A stretch of 64,000 bases of DNA from Parasutterella muris (GCF_943193095.1 NZ_CALPCV010000002.1:1-64000); one strand, 5' to 3'; counted from the first letter of the stretch, positions 44,077 to 53,448 are shown. The notes: generated by a model from the sequence alone, not told the origin. Numbers and translations are program-made.

Positions 44077-45372
44077 ATGAATGAATGTCTCAGAGTCAGT
44101 CCGATTTCAGCGGTTAGAGGCTCGGTGAGTCTTCCGGGTTCTAAAAGTATTTCCAACCGGGCGCTTCTCCTGTCGGCTTTATCCGACGGCGTCACTGAGG
44201 TGCGAAACCTTTTGGTGGCGGAAGATACCGAAATGATGCTTGGCGCACTGCGCGGGCTCGGAGTCGGATTTGAGCAGAATGAAGACGGCACGATCGTTAA
44301 GGTGACGGGCTGCGGCGGAGCATTCCCGGTTAAAAAAGCCGATCTCTTTCTCGGCAACGCGGGAACCGCTATGCGTCCTTTAGCCTCTTCGCTCGCTTTC
44401 AGCGGCGGGGAATACACGCTTGACGGGGTTGCCCGCATGCGTGAGCGTCCGATCGCGCATTTGGTTGAAGCGCTCAACGCACTTGGAGCGAAAATTTCAT
44501 ATTTAAACGAAGCAGGTTTTCCACCGATCAAAATCGAACCGGCGTTTCACATTCGAGGAAACCTCGCGCACATTCGCGGAGATGTCTCCAGTCAGTTCCT
44601 CTCAGGACTTCTGATGGCTGCGCCTCTGCTTGCGCCGGAGGAAGGCCTGAGGATACGCGTAGACGGCGAACTGATCAGCTCGCCGTACGTCTCGCTGACG
44701 TGTCGTCTCATGGAGAAATTCGGTGTGACGGTAAAAACAACGGAGAAAGACTTCCTTGTTCCTCGTGCGCGCTACAAATCGCCGAGCGTTTTTGAAGTGG
44801 AAGCAGATGCTTCGAGCGCATCGTATTTCCTCGCGCTTGGCGCTCTTGTCGGACCTCTCAAAGTGGAAGGGGTCGGACAGGACAGCGTTCAGGGAGACGC
44901 TGCTTTTGTGGAGTATCTGGCAAAGATGGGCGCATCGGTTACCCGCGGTGAAAATTGGATCAAAACCGCACCGAATCCTTATGCGAAAAAACTCCACGGG
45001 ATTGACGCGGATGTGAGAACCATTCCGGATGCGGCAATGACGCTTGCGGCTATTGCGCCGATGTGCGACGGCGAAACGACGCTCAGAGGAATCGGCAGCT
45101 GGCGGGTTAAGGAAACCGACCGTATCGCCGCGATGGAAAAAGAGCTGAGCAAAGTCGGCTGCAAGGTGGAAAGCGGCGAGGATTGGATTCGTATTACACC
45201 GCCGGAGAAACTGCAGAGCGCGACGTTTGACACTTACAAAGACCATCGCATGGCAATGTGCATGTCCCTGATCGCGGCGGCCGGTGTTCCTGTATTTATT
45301 AATGATCCGAAGTGCGTCGCAAAAACTTTTCCGGATTATTTCACTCGCCTTTCAACAGTGGTGGAGAATTAA
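44077..45372 (+). CDS. aroA: 3-phosphoshikimate 1-carboxyvinyltransferase (EPSP synthase)
   Basis: The 431-residue enzyme condenses shikimate 3-phosphate with PEP, the sixth shikimate-pathway step. Landmarks are VSLPGSKSISNRALLLSAL, the PEP-binding LFLGNAGTAMRPL, and VKETDRIAAMEKEL. The LGNAGTAMRPL form with Gly-Asn-Ala-Gly matches the class I, glyphosate-sensitive group. It lies 20 bp after tyrA and 2 bp before cmk, in the same operon. Confidence 0.96.
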   Translation: MNECLRVSPISAVRGSVSLPGSKSISNRALLLSALSDGVTEVRNLLVAEDTEMMLGALRGLGVGFEQNEDGTIVKVTGCGGAFPVKKADLFLGNAGTAMRPLASSLAFSGGEYTLDGVARMRERPIAHLVEALNALGAKISYLNEAGFPPIKIEPAFHIRGNLAHIRGDVSSQFLSGLLMAAPLLAPEEGLRIRVDGELISSPYVSLTCRLMEKFGVTVKTTEKDFLVPRARYKSPSVFEVEADASSASYFLALGALVGPLKVEGVGQDSVQGDAAFVEYLAKMGASVTRGENWIKTAPNPYAKKLHGIDADVRTIPDAAMTLAAIAPMCDGETTLRGIGSWRVKETDRIAAMEKELSKVGCKVESGEDWIRITPPEKLQSATFDTYKDHRMAMCMSLIAAAGVPVFINDPKCVAKTFPDYFTRLSTVVEN

Positions 45373-45374
45373 GA

Positions 45375-46031
45375 ATGGCAGATATTATCGCGATTGACGG
45401 ACCGGTCGCTTCGGGCAAAGGCAGCGTTTCGGCTGGTGTCGCCAAAGTTTTAGGTTTTCATGTTCTGGACAGCGGCGCGCTTTACCGACTGGCGGGGACA
45501 GCCTGCGTGAAAGAAGGTGTATCGCTTGACGATCAGGCTGCCGTGACGAAAGTCGCAGAAAATATGAACCCGCTTTTTAAGGACGGCAGAATTTATCTGA
45601 ACGACGAAGATGTGACAGATGTTATCCGTACTGAAGAAGCGGGATTAAACGCGAGTCAAATCGCGGCCTATCCTACGGTTCGGGACGCGCTTTTTCAGCT
45701 ACAGAGACGCTGCGCGCAGGAGCCGGGGCTTGTGGCTGACGGCAGGGATATGGGCGCAGTGGTGTTCCCGGATGCCTGTCTTAAAATTTTTCTTACAGCT
45801 TCGGCCGAATCTCGTGCAAAGAGACGTTATAACCAGTTGAAAGAAAAAGGAATTGATAGTAAAATCGACGACCTTGTTTCTGACTTGAAGGAGAGAGACC
45901 GACGCGACACTGAGCGCGCGGTAGCACCGCTCAAGCCGGCGGAAGGCGCGAGGATATTGGATTCCTCTGAACTTACGCTTCAGGAAACCATAGATAAAGT
46001 TCTCTCATGGTATCGGGAGATTAGGCCCTAA
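45375..46031 (+). CDS. cmk: Cytidylate kinase
   Basis: The 218-residue kinase phosphorylates CMP and dCMP. It has the P-loop GPVASGKGS (9-17), the DSGALYRLAG element, VADGRDMGAVVFPDA for base recognition and RDRRDTERAVAPL near the lid. The true start is the ATG at 45375, 2 bp after the aroA stop and behind GGAGAAT. An open extension to 45312 lies within aroA. The cmk-rpsA pairing is widely conserved in proteobacteria. Confidence 0.95.
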   Translation: MADIIAIDGPVASGKGSVSAGVAKVLGFHVLDSGALYRLAGTACVKEGVSLDDQAAVTKVAENMNPLFKDGRIYLNDEDVTDVIRTEEAGLNASQIAAYPTVRDALFQLQRRCAQEPGLVADGRDMGAVVFPDACLKIFLTASAESRAKRRYNQLKEKGIDSKIDDLVSDLKERDRRDTERAVAPLKPAEGARILDSSELTLQETIDKVLSWYREIRP

Positions 46032-46122
46032 AAAGCCCTTTAATTTTGATGCCCCTATCGTCCATGGTGGCCGATGGGAATTTTTAACCGCTTTATTTCG
46101 ATAAAGCAAACCATTTACATTC

Positions 46123-47820
46123 ATGACCAACACTACAACCAAACCTACCGAAAGTTTTGCTGAGTTATTCGAGCAGAGTATCGCTAAGCAGGAAATGAAA
46201 CAGGGCGAAGTCATCCCTGCAGAAGTTGTCCGCGTTGATTACAACTACGTTGTTGTTAACGCAGGCCTGAAGAGCGAAGCCTTCATTCCTGTTGAAGAAT
46301 TCAAGAATGACCGCGGCGAAGTTGACGTCAAGGTAGGTGACTTCGTTTCCGTCGCTATCGAAAACCTCGAAAACGGCTACGGCGACACCATCCTGTCCCG
46401 CGACAAAGCTAAGCGCCTTGCCGCCTGGCTCAACCTTGAAAAAGCCCTCGAATCCGGCGAGCTGGTTACCGGTACCGTTACAGGCAAAGTTAAGGGCGGC
46501 CTGACAGTGATGACCAACGGCATCCGCGCATTCCTGCCGGGTTCCCTCGTTGATACACGTCCCGTTAAGGACACCACACCCTACGAAGGCAAGACCCTTG
46601 AATTCAAGGTTATCAAGCTTGATCGTAAGCGCAACAACGTTGTTCTTTCCCGCCGCGCGGTTGTCGAAGCCTCTATGGGCGAAGAAAGAGCCAAACTCCT
46701 TGAAACACTCAAGGAAGGCGCTGTTGTTAAGGGCATCGTTAAGAACATCACTGACTACGGTGCATTCGTTGACCTCGGCGGTATCGACGGTCTTCTGCAC
46801 ATCACCGACCTCGCATGGCGCCGCGTACGTCATCCGAGCGAAGTTCTTGAACAGGGCCAGGAAATCACAGCCAAGGTTCTCAAGTTCGACCAGGAAAAGA
46901 ATCGTGTTTCTCTCGGTATCAAGCAGCTTGGCGAAGATCCCTGGATCGGTATCGCCCGCCGCTACCCGCAGGGTACACGTCTCTTCGGCAAAGTCACCAA
47001 CATCACTGACTACGGTGCTTTCGTTGAGATCGAATCCGGTATCGAAGGTCTTGTCCACGTTTCCGAAATGGATTGGACAAACAAGAACGTCGATCCGAAG
47101 AAAGTTGTTGCTCTCGGCGACGAAGTTGAAGTCATGGTTCTCGAGATCGACGAAGAACGCCGTCGTATCTCTCTCGGTATGAAACAGTGCAAGCCGAATC
47201 CTTGGGAAGAATTCGCTGCTTCTCATCAGAAGGGCGACATCGTCAAGGGCCAGATCAAGTCCATCACTGACTTCGGTGTCTTCATCGGCCTCGAAGGCGG
47301 TATCGATGGTCTTGTTCACCTCTCTGACCTCTCCTGGACAGAACCCGGTGAGGAAGCTGTTCGCAAGTACAAGAAGGGCGAAGAACTCGAAGCTATGGTT
47401 CTCACCATCGATGTTGAACGCGAACGCATCTCCCTCGGTGTTAAGCAGATGAGCGGCGACCCGTTCACCAACTTCTGCTCTGCTCACGAAAAGGGCACTG
47501 TTGTGACAGGTACTGTCAAGAGCGTTGACGCCAAGGGTGCTGTTATTGACCTCGGCAACGACACTGAAGGCTATCTGCGCGCCAGCGAAATCGGCACAGA
47601 TCGTGTTGAAGACGCCAGAAACGTTCTTAAGGAAGGCGATGAAGTCACCGCCGCCATCGTTAATATCGATCGTAAGAACCGCTCCATCCAGCTCTCCGTC
47701 CGTGCTAAGGACCAGGCTGAAACGCGTGAAGCGATGGCTAAGATCGGCAGCGATGAATCCAACTCTGGTACGACTAATCTCGGCGCTCTTCTCAGAGCAA
47801 AACTGGATCAGTCTAAATAA
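46123..47820 (+). CDS. rpsA: 30S ribosomal protein S1
   Basis: The 565-residue protein has six S1 OB-fold repeats. The last four carry the repeated signature 'GxVxxITDYGAFVxL…GLLH', as in VKNITDYGAFVDLGGIDGLL and VTNITDYGAFVEIESGIEGL. S1 brings mRNAs with weak ribosome sites to the 30S subunit. As usual for rpsA, the start at 46123 lacks an obvious Shine-Dalgarno sequence, which suits translational autoregulation. Codon use is strongly biased. It lies 91 bp after cmk and 20 bp before ihfB. Confidence 0.97.
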   Translation: MTNTTTKPTESFAELFEQSIAKQEMKQGEVIPAEVVRVDYNYVVVNAGLKSEAFIPVEEFKNDRGEVDVKVGDFVSVAIENLENGYGDTILSRDKAKRLAAWLNLEKALESGELVTGTVTGKVKGGLTVMTNGIRAFLPGSLVDTRPVKDTTPYEGKTLEFKVIKLDRKRNNVVLSRRAVVEASMGEERAKLLETLKEGAVVKGIVKNITDYGAFVDLGGIDGLLHITDLAWRRVRHPSEVLEQGQEITAKVLKFDQEKNRVSLGIKQLGEDPWIGIARRYPQGTRLFGKVTNITDYGAFVEIESGIEGLVHVSEMDWTNKNVDPKKVVALGDEVEVMVLEIDEERRRISLGMKQCKPNPWEEFAASHQKGDIVKGQIKSITDFGVFIGLEGGIDGLVHLSDLSWTEPGEEAVRKYKKGEELEAMVLTIDVERERISLGVKQMSGDPFTNFCSAHEKGTVVTGTVKSVDAKGAVIDLGNDTEGYLRASEIGTDRVEDARNVLKEGDEVTAAIVNIDRKNRSIQLSVRAKDQAETREAMAKIGSDESNSGTTNLGALLRAKLDQSK

Positions 47821-47840
47821 TTACCAGAGAGCTTTAAGAA

Positions 47841-48146
47841 ATGACCAAATCTGAACTCATCGCACTGTTGGCAAACGACCCCATGGTTATTGCCAATCGT
47901 CTGACGGTCAGGGATGTTGATGATGCAGTTAACTCCATCCTCAACGCCATGACTGCAGCTCTTGCGCAGGGCAGTAGGATCGAAATCCGCGGGTTCGGAA
48001 GTTTCTCGTTGAATTACAGACCGCCTCGTATCGGTCGTAATCCGAAAAGCGGTGCGACCGTTGAAGTTCCCGCAAAAATCGTGCCTCACTTCAAAGCAGG
48101 CAAGGAAATGCGTGAACGAGTGGATAACTCTGTTACTGAAGAGTAA
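47841..48146 (+). CDS. ihfB: Integration host factor subunit beta
   Basis: This 101-residue HU/IHF-fold protein has the DNA-arm signature EIRGFGSFSLNYRPPRIGRNP, with the intercalating Pro in RPPRIGRNPKSG. With IhfA it bends DNA sharply at specific sites, affecting replication, recombination and transcription. It follows rpsA by 20 bp, as in most proteobacteria, and ends at a strong terminator. The choice of beta over HU rests on gene order and the arm sequence. Confidence 0.95.
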   Translation: MTKSELIALLANDPMVIANRLTVRDVDDAVNSILNAMTAALAQGSRIEIRGFGSFSLNYRPPRIGRNPKSGATVEVPAKIVPHFKAGKEMRERVDNSVTEE

Positions 48147-48173
48147 TGAGTAAGCGATTTCAATAAAGCGCCC

Positions 48174-48203
48174 GGCCCGGCTGAATAAGCCGGGCCTTTT
48201 TTT
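48174..48203 (+). terminator. Operon terminator after ihfB
   Basis: GGCCCGGC / GCCGGGCC with a 7-nt loop, followed by TTTTTTT. This closes the gyrA-ihfB run. Confidence 0.95.
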
Positions 48204-48305
48204 GCCGAATATTTTGTTCTTTGTCCCGATATAAACATCATTAGCGCTCAGCGAGGTAATGAGAATTACAATGGCAGGACAGTGAAAGCTCCCTCGTGGA
48301 GCACA

Positions 48306-49298
48306 ATGACAGATAGATTATTAGACAGAGTGCGTAAAGTTATGACAACTGAAAATACGGTCAATGATCCGCAAAAAGTTTTGGATGAAGCCGCGCAGCT
48401 GCGCGGACTGGGCAAATTCTCCGATGCGATAGGTCTGCATCAGCAGTTAAGCGCTGATAAGAATATCCCTCTTCAGGTTCGCATCGATGCGCTGAAAGAA
48501 CTGGCGATTGATTTTCTGAAAGCGGGAATGTTTGATCGAGCGGAGGCTGCTTATGAAGAACTCGCCGATCAAACGGAAGAGCTTCGTATCGAGGCCGATA
48601 AACAGCTTCTCAAGCTTTATGAAATGACGAAGGATTGGAATAAGGCGGTCACTAAGGCTGAAGAGCTTCAAAAAATTACAAAAGAGCAGTATCAATCCCG
48701 TATTGCACAGTTTTACTGTGAACTTGCCGCCATCAGTCTGAAGTTAAAGAAACCCGAAGAAGCGGAAAAAAATGTCCTTGAAGCGTTAAAAGCGGAACCG
48801 ACAAGTGTTCGCGCGCGAATCCTGCGGGGCGATATTCTGAAGGCTAAGGGTGAGACCGACGCGGCAGTTAAGGCCTGGCAGGAAGCGGTCAAAGATTCTC
48901 CTAATCTTGAGAGTCTCGTCGCAGTTAAGATCTTCCCGACGCTCGCACTTCAGGGCAAAATGCAGGAAGCGGTTGGATATGTGCTTCAGGCCGCTCAAAA
49001 GGATCCTGCAATCTTGAATTTGGCCGCCTTTATGATCGTAAAAGCGGGTAAAGGCGAAGATGCTGTCTCAATGCTTAAAGCCGTGCCGGCACAGGGGCCG
49101 GCTGCCAACGCGATTTCTGCGCTCATCAGCGCGGTTGAACAAACCTTGAAGCGGCAGGCTGCTGCCGGAAAGAATCCACTTATTCCGACCGGACTTTCCG
49201 AATTTAAGTGCAAAGAATGCGGCTTTAGAACCCACAGTTATTTATGGCGTTGCCCGGCTTGCGGAGCATGGGATACGATGGACTTGGAAAAGAAATAG
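48306..49298 (+). CDS. lapB: LapB-like lipopolysaccharide assembly protein, no membrane anchor
   Basis: The protein has 330 residues from the ATG at 48306, which follows GGAG. TPR helices cover about 15-280, with ALKELAIDFLKAGMFDRAEA and RARILRGDILKAKGETDAAV. The C-terminus is the LapB rubredoxin-type zinc domain with FKCKECGFRTHSYLWRCPACG. LapB controls LpxC turnover in Gram-negative bacteria. Typical LapB is about 390 residues and begins with a membrane helix; here the helix and first TPR are absent, and no lapA lies between ihfB and this gene. Position after ihfB supports orthology. Whether it is anchored by another protein is unknown. Confidence 0.85.
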   Translation: MTDRLLDRVRKVMTTENTVNDPQKVLDEAAQLRGLGKFSDAIGLHQQLSADKNIPLQVRIDALKELAIDFLKAGMFDRAEAAYEELADQTEELRIEADKQLLKLYEMTKDWNKAVTKAEELQKITKEQYQSRIAQFYCELAAISLKLKKPEEAEKNVLEALKAEPTSVRARILRGDILKAKGETDAAVKAWQEAVKDSPNLESLVAVKIFPTLALQGKMQEAVGYVLQAAQKDPAILNLAAFMIVKAGKGEDAVSMLKAVPAQGPAANAISALISAVEQTLKRQAAAGKNPLIPTGLSEFKCKECGFRTHSYLWRCPACGAWDTMDLEKK

Positions 49299-49436
49299 GC
49301 GCCTGCGGGGGGATTTTTTAAAAAAGAGCAAAATTGGAAACAATTTATCATTCTTTTTTATGACAAAAATTCCTCTCAGTACCCGATAATAGTGGGATAA
49401 ACATAACCTTTTTTAACCGAGGATTGATCAGTAGAT

Positions 49437-50327
49437 ATGTTAAAAAGAATAGGCTTTTTCCTTCTGACCAACTTAGCTGTTCTCGTCGTACTTGGCGTTG
49501 TCCTGAACATCGTTTCAGCTGTGTTCGGAATTAATTTCGCCAATGTTGCAGGCGCAGGCCAGAACTTAGGCACGCTTCTTGTCTTTGCCGCCATTGTTGG
49601 CTTCAGCGGCTCCATCATTTCTCTTCTGATGAGCAAAATGATCGCTAAACGCACTATGGGCGTTCAGATGATCGATGTCCAAAATCCGGCCAACAAGCTT
49701 GAAGCCTGGCTGGTCAATACTGTGCATTCACATTCTCAGAAAGCCGGTATCCCGATGCCGGAAGTCGGTATTTACGAAGGCGAAGCAAACGCCTTTGCGA
49801 CCGGTCCGACAAAAAATTCTGCCATGGTTGCGGTTTCCACCGGTCTTCTTTCGAGCATGAATAAAGAAGAAGTCGAAGCCGTGCTTGCACACGAAATCGC
49901 GCACGTTGCAAACGGCGACATGGTCACTATGACTCTGATTCAGGGCGTGACCAACACATTCGTAGTCTTCCTTTCCCGAGTGATCGGTAACTTTGTTGAC
50001 CGCGGCGTTCTGCGCAACGAAGACGACGCTCCCGGCATCGGCTATTACGTGACTTCGCTTGTCCTGGATATCGTGCTTGGATTCCTTGCTGCGATGGTTG
50101 TGGCTGCCTTCTCTCGTCACCGCGAATTCCGTGCTGATGCGGGTGCTGCTCAGATCATGGGTTCTTCTGCTCCGATGATCAATGCGCTTGCCAGACTCGG
50201 CGGTGTTCCGACCGAGGAGCTTCCGGCTGCAGTTAAAGGCTTCGGCATCATGGGCAACATCGGTGAACTCTTAGCGAGCCATCCGCCGATTGAAGCTCGT
50301 ATCGCAGCGCTTCGTGAAATGCGCTGA
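49437..50327 (+). CDS. htpX: HtpX membrane metalloprotease
   Basis: The 296-residue M48B protease has two N-terminal membrane helices (about 5-28 and 40-62) and the zinc motif HEIAH at 152-156. A second hydrophobic pair lies near 165-215, with the third zinc-ligand region at FRADAGAAQIMG. HtpX cleaves misfolded inner-membrane proteins on the cytoplasmic side as part of envelope quality control. The length is normal for the family. It is monocistronic: a 138-bp gap precedes it and a terminator follows. Confidence 0.95.
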   Translation: MLKRIGFFLLTNLAVLVVLGVVLNIVSAVFGINFANVAGAGQNLGTLLVFAAIVGFSGSIISLLMSKMIAKRTMGVQMIDVQNPANKLEAWLVNTVHSHSQKAGIPMPEVGIYEGEANAFATGPTKNSAMVAVSTGLLSSMNKEEVEAVLAHEIAHVANGDMVTMTLIQGVTNTFVVFLSRVIGNFVDRGVLRNEDDAPGIGYYVTSLVLDIVLGFLAAMVVAAFSRHREFRADAGAAQIMGSSAPMINALARLGGVPTEELPAAVKGFGIMGNIGELLASHPPIEARIAALREMR

Positions 50328-50352
50328 TCCCTGTACTAAATCAGCAGATAAG

Positions 50353-50384
50353 ACAACGGCCGCGTAAGCGGCCGTTGTGCTTTT
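50353..50384. terminator. Bidirectional terminator between htpX and the molybdoenzyme
   Basis: ACAACGGCCGC / GCGGCCGTTGT is a perfect 11-bp stem with a GTAA loop, followed on the plus strand by GCTTTT. It lies between two convergent genes. Confidence 0.9.
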
Positions 50385-50394
50385 CAGTTACGGA

Positions 50395-52938
50395 TTATTC
50401 CGTGTATTCCGGCTCTTCCCAGACATAGACTGAGGGAAGCTCTCCTGTGTATTTAACAACGTCAACCAAGCCGGAGGAGGCGATATTGCCGCAGGCGAGG
50501 TTTGATGTCGGAACGTCCATACTCAGCGTATTGGAGTTGCCGTGGATATCGAGCAGAGTACCGTCTTTCATCTTCTTCGGTGCGTACCATGCGCCGTGAT
50601 GCAGAACGACAGCATCCTTGCGGACTCGATCCGTGACATAGGCGCCGGCCAGAGCCGCGCCTCGGTCGTTTTTGACCATGACGATGTCACCGTTCTTAAT
50701 GCCTCGGGCAGAAGCGTTATCCGGATGAATCCAGAGCGGTTCACGGCCTCTGATATCCGCAAAGTAATGGCCGACAGCGCCGTCAAGCTGGCTGTGCATA
50801 CGATAGCGGCTCTTGCAGGCCATATAGGCAAGCGGATACTTGCGGTTCGGAGTATTAAGGCATTCCGTCGGTTCGAGATAACTCGGATGACCTAAGCAGT
50901 CTTTGTAGCCGTAAGAGTGGATCTTCGGGCTGAAGATCTGAATCTTGCCGCTTTCCGTTGAGAGGTCGTTTGTTTCAGGATCCGCTCTGAAGTCGGCAAA
51001 GGCGACGAAGTCTCTGTCGGCCGGTTTCACGTCATAGAGGAAGTAGCCTTTCTTCCAGAAGTCTTCAAAACTCGGGAGCGCTACACCCATCTTGGTTCCA
51101 AGCTGACGGGATTCCTCGTAGACACGTTTAATCCATCCCATTTCGTCAAGACCTTCTGTGAACTGCTGTTCGCATCCCATGCGTTTAGCAAGCTGAGAGA
51201 AGATCCAATAGTCGGGTTTGGATTCCCACTGCGGTTCAATCGCCTGCTGCATCGCGACAAGACCATCATTGGAGTAGGTACCGATGTTGGTGATGTCGTT
51301 GTGTTCAAACTGCGTGGTTGCGGGCAGCACGATGTCCGCATGACGTGCAGTAGCGGTCCAGACGTTGTCTGTGACCACAACGGTTTCAGGTTTCTTCCAG
51401 GCTTCGGCAAGCTTATTGGTCTGAGGCTGATGCGCAAACGGATTGCCGCCTGCCCACATAACCATTTTCACTTCCGGATATGTGACCTTAGTGCCGTTAA
51501 AGTCGATAGTCTTGCCCGGGTGCAGGAAGCATTCAACAAATCGGGCAACCGGAATGACTTTGCTTCCTTTCCAATTCTGGTTAAAGGGAAGAACCGGCTT
51601 AACCGCGCCCGAGATACCGCCAAGGAACGGACCGTAGGCCACCGGCGAGCCGCCGTTGGAGTACTGATAGTTGGTTCCGATGCCGCCGCCGGGCAGACCG
51701 ATCTGACCAAGTACGCTTGCAAGCGTAAAGCCCATCCAGTGCGGCTGTTCGCCGAATTGGATGCGCTGAATGCCCCAGCCCATCATGATCATGGTGCGGT
51801 TTTCCTGCAGCTCATGCGCCAGTGAAACGATCTTCTCAGCAGGAACGCCGGTGATCTTGGCTGCCCATTCAGGAGTCTTCGGAGTGTTGTCGCTCTTGCC
51901 GAGCACGTAGTCGAGGAATTTATCGTAGCCGGAAGTGTATTTCTTCAGGAATTCCTTATCCGCTTTACCGCTCTTTTCCAGTTCGTAAATCATACCGAGC
52001 ATCAGGGCGCAGTCAGTGCCCGGAACCGGAGCGATCCATTCGCTGCCGAGGTATTCGCCGGTATCGGTGCGGATCGGATTGATGTCAATGGTTTTGATGC
52101 CGGATTCTTTAAGCGCACGGAAGTAGCCTGCGCCGTTATGAAGCGTAGTCAGCCAGTCAATGTCATTGGTGACGAGCGGGTCACACCCCCAGAGCACGAC
52201 GCATTTGCTGTTCTTGAGTACATTGTCCCAGCTTGTAGAGCGGGGATCGGCAACACCGATAACATAAGGAAGAATGCGGCCGATAGCAGCGGTCGAGTAG
52301 CTGTTGATGCAGCCGATAAAACCGCCGCAGAGATTCAGTAGACGCTGCTGCAGGTTGATTGCAGCATTGATCTTGCCGGTAGACATCCAGCCGTAGGAGC
52401 GGCCGAACATTGAGCTAGGACCGTAATCCTTGTAAACGCGCTTCATCTCTTTGGCAACAAGATCCAAAGCCTGATCCCAAGTGACGCGGACCCAACGATC
52501 GTTTCCGCGCTTATCGCGGGAGGCGGGGCCGTTTTTAAGATAACTTTCTCGAACCATCGGGAAACGAATGCGGCTCGGAGAGTAGGGTAGCTCGCAGAGG
52601 CTGTTCATGTTCGGAGTGGGCGCGTAGTCGTACTCGAAGGGCAGCAGAGCGACCATTTTGCCGCCTCTGACCTGAGGACGCACAAGCCCCCAGCGGCAGG
52701 CGGTAATGCACGATCCTTCATTAATCGGTGATTTTCCAAGACTGAATGTTTCTGTCAGCGCAAGATCGGGCAGCGGCTGCGGATTTGCTGCATACTGGGC
52801 AGCGCTTCCTGTGGCGGCCGGATAGTTGGCGGCGTTATTTTGTGTCGGTGCAGTCGGTTCGGCCGCGTGGGATGTGGCGGCTCCGACCCCTGTTGCCATG
52901 GATGCGGCAATGAATGTACGACGGGAGAATTTCGTCAT
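50395..52938 (-). CDS. TorA/DMSO-reductase-family molybdopterin oxidoreductase, Tat-exported
   Basis: This 847-residue protein carries a Tat signal (SRRTFIAAS at 5-13). It has the bis-MGD fold of the DMSO reductase family and lacks the N-terminal 4Fe-4S cysteine set. The layout resembles TorA/BisC, with SYGWMSTGKINAA (181-193) and NSYSTAA, where Ser215 is the likely Mo ligand. It would reduce an N- or S-oxide in the periplasm using electrons from a membrane cytochrome or a flavoprotein. GGAGAAATGC precedes the ATG. A small exported FMN-binding protein is divergently encoded and may be its electron donor. The substrate is unknown. Confidence 0.85.
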   Translation of the reverse strand: MTKFSRRTFIAASMATGVGAATSHAAEPTAPTQNNAANYPAATGSAAQYAANPQPLPDLALTETFSLGKSPINEGSCITACRWGLVRPQVRGGKMVALLPFEYDYAPTPNMNSLCELPYSPSRIRFPMVRESYLKNGPASRDKRGNDRWVRVTWDQALDLVAKEMKRVYKDYGPSSMFGRSYGWMSTGKINAAINLQQRLLNLCGGFIGCINSYSTAAIGRILPYVIGVADPRSTSWDNVLKNSKCVVLWGCDPLVTNDIDWLTTLHNGAGYFRALKESGIKTIDINPIRTDTGEYLGSEWIAPVPGTDCALMLGMIYELEKSGKADKEFLKKYTSGYDKFLDYVLGKSDNTPKTPEWAAKITGVPAEKIVSLAHELQENRTMIMMGWGIQRIQFGEQPHWMGFTLASVLGQIGLPGGGIGTNYQYSNGGSPVAYGPFLGGISGAVKPVLPFNQNWKGSKVIPVARFVECFLHPGKTIDFNGTKVTYPEVKMVMWAGGNPFAHQPQTNKLAEAWKKPETVVVTDNVWTATARHADIVLPATTQFEHNDITNIGTYSNDGLVAMQQAIEPQWESKPDYWIFSQLAKRMGCEQQFTEGLDEMGWIKRVYEESRQLGTKMGVALPSFEDFWKKGYFLYDVKPADRDFVAFADFRADPETNDLSTESGKIQIFSPKIHSYGYKDCLGHPSYLEPTECLNTPNRKYPLAYMACKSRYRMHSQLDGAVGHYFADIRGREPLWIHPDNASARGIKNGDIVMVKNDRGAALAGAYVTDRVRKDAVVLHHGAWYAPKKMKDGTLLDIHGNSNTLSMDVPTSNLACGNIASSGLVDVVKYTGELPSVYVWEEPEYTE

Positions 52939-53088
52939 GCATTTCTCCTATGATCTTTGGGTTAAGATTAAAGGACTTCACGGTCCGATCTAAATGATAA
53001 TGATTTTCGATTAGACTGGATATATAGTAGTTTTCTGAATTGTCTTTTTCTTATTTTTTTATTTATTTTTCAATATATTGGGTGATAT

Positions 53089-53412
53089 ATGAGAAAGAGC
53101 CTTTGTGCCGCAGCGCTTCTGTGTTTTGCCGCATCCGCATCAGCGGCTTATAAAGATGGAACCTATGTCGGTGTTGGAAACGGCAAAGGTGGAAGAACGA
53201 AAGTCAGCGTTGTGGTAAAAGACGGAAAAATCTCTGATGTCAAAATTCTGAGACACTCCGATACGGACGCAATTATGGCAGGACCTGCCGCGGAGCTTCC
53301 CGCAGCGATGGTCAAAAACAATACGCCTGACGTCGCGGATGTGGGCGGAGCGACGGAATCTTCTCACGGAATCAAACAGGCGGTAAAAGACGCGCTTTCC
53401 AAAGCGCAGTAA
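53089..53412 (+). CDS. Exported FMN-binding (flavinylated) protein
   Basis: This 107-residue protein has a signal peptide ending near ASASAA and a single FMN_bind domain. The covalent flavinylation motif reads DVGGATESSHG, with the Thr of GGAT as the expected FMN attachment residue. This matches the D-x-x-S/G-GAT-x-S/T consensus used by the transferase ApbE. Such domains carry electrons between membrane donors and periplasmic reductases. It is divergent from the TorA-like molybdoenzyme across a 150-bp AT-rich gap, which suggests a functional pair. No apbE gene is in the window. Confidence 0.85.
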   Translation: MRKSLCAAALLCFAASASAAYKDGTYVGVGNGKGGRTKVSVVVKDGKISDVKILRHSDTDAIMAGPAAELPAAMVKNNTPDVADVGGATESSHGIKQAVKDALSKAQ

Positions 53413-53417
53413 AAATA

Positions 53418-53448
53418 AAGGAGGCTCTTGGGCCTCCTTAACTTTTTT
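53418..53448 (+). terminator. Terminator of the FMN-binding protein gene
   Basis: AAGGAGGC / GCCTCCTT with a 6-nt loop, followed by AACTTTTTT. The T-run overlaps the stop codon of the convergent MATE gene. Confidence 0.85.

Noticed and set aside
46165..47487. 440-codon open frame antisense to rpsA
   Set aside because: It is a by-product of the strong codon bias in the S1 gene. It has no ribosome site, and the S1 repeats on the plus strand explain the sequence fully. The same holds for the 438-codon frame antisense to gyrA at 38404-39720.
52996..53014. Fur-box-like sequence in the gap between the molybdoenzyme and FMN protein genes
   Set aside because: Only the first nine bases match the consensus half well; overall 12 of 19 match. 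That is too weak in an AT-rich gap.
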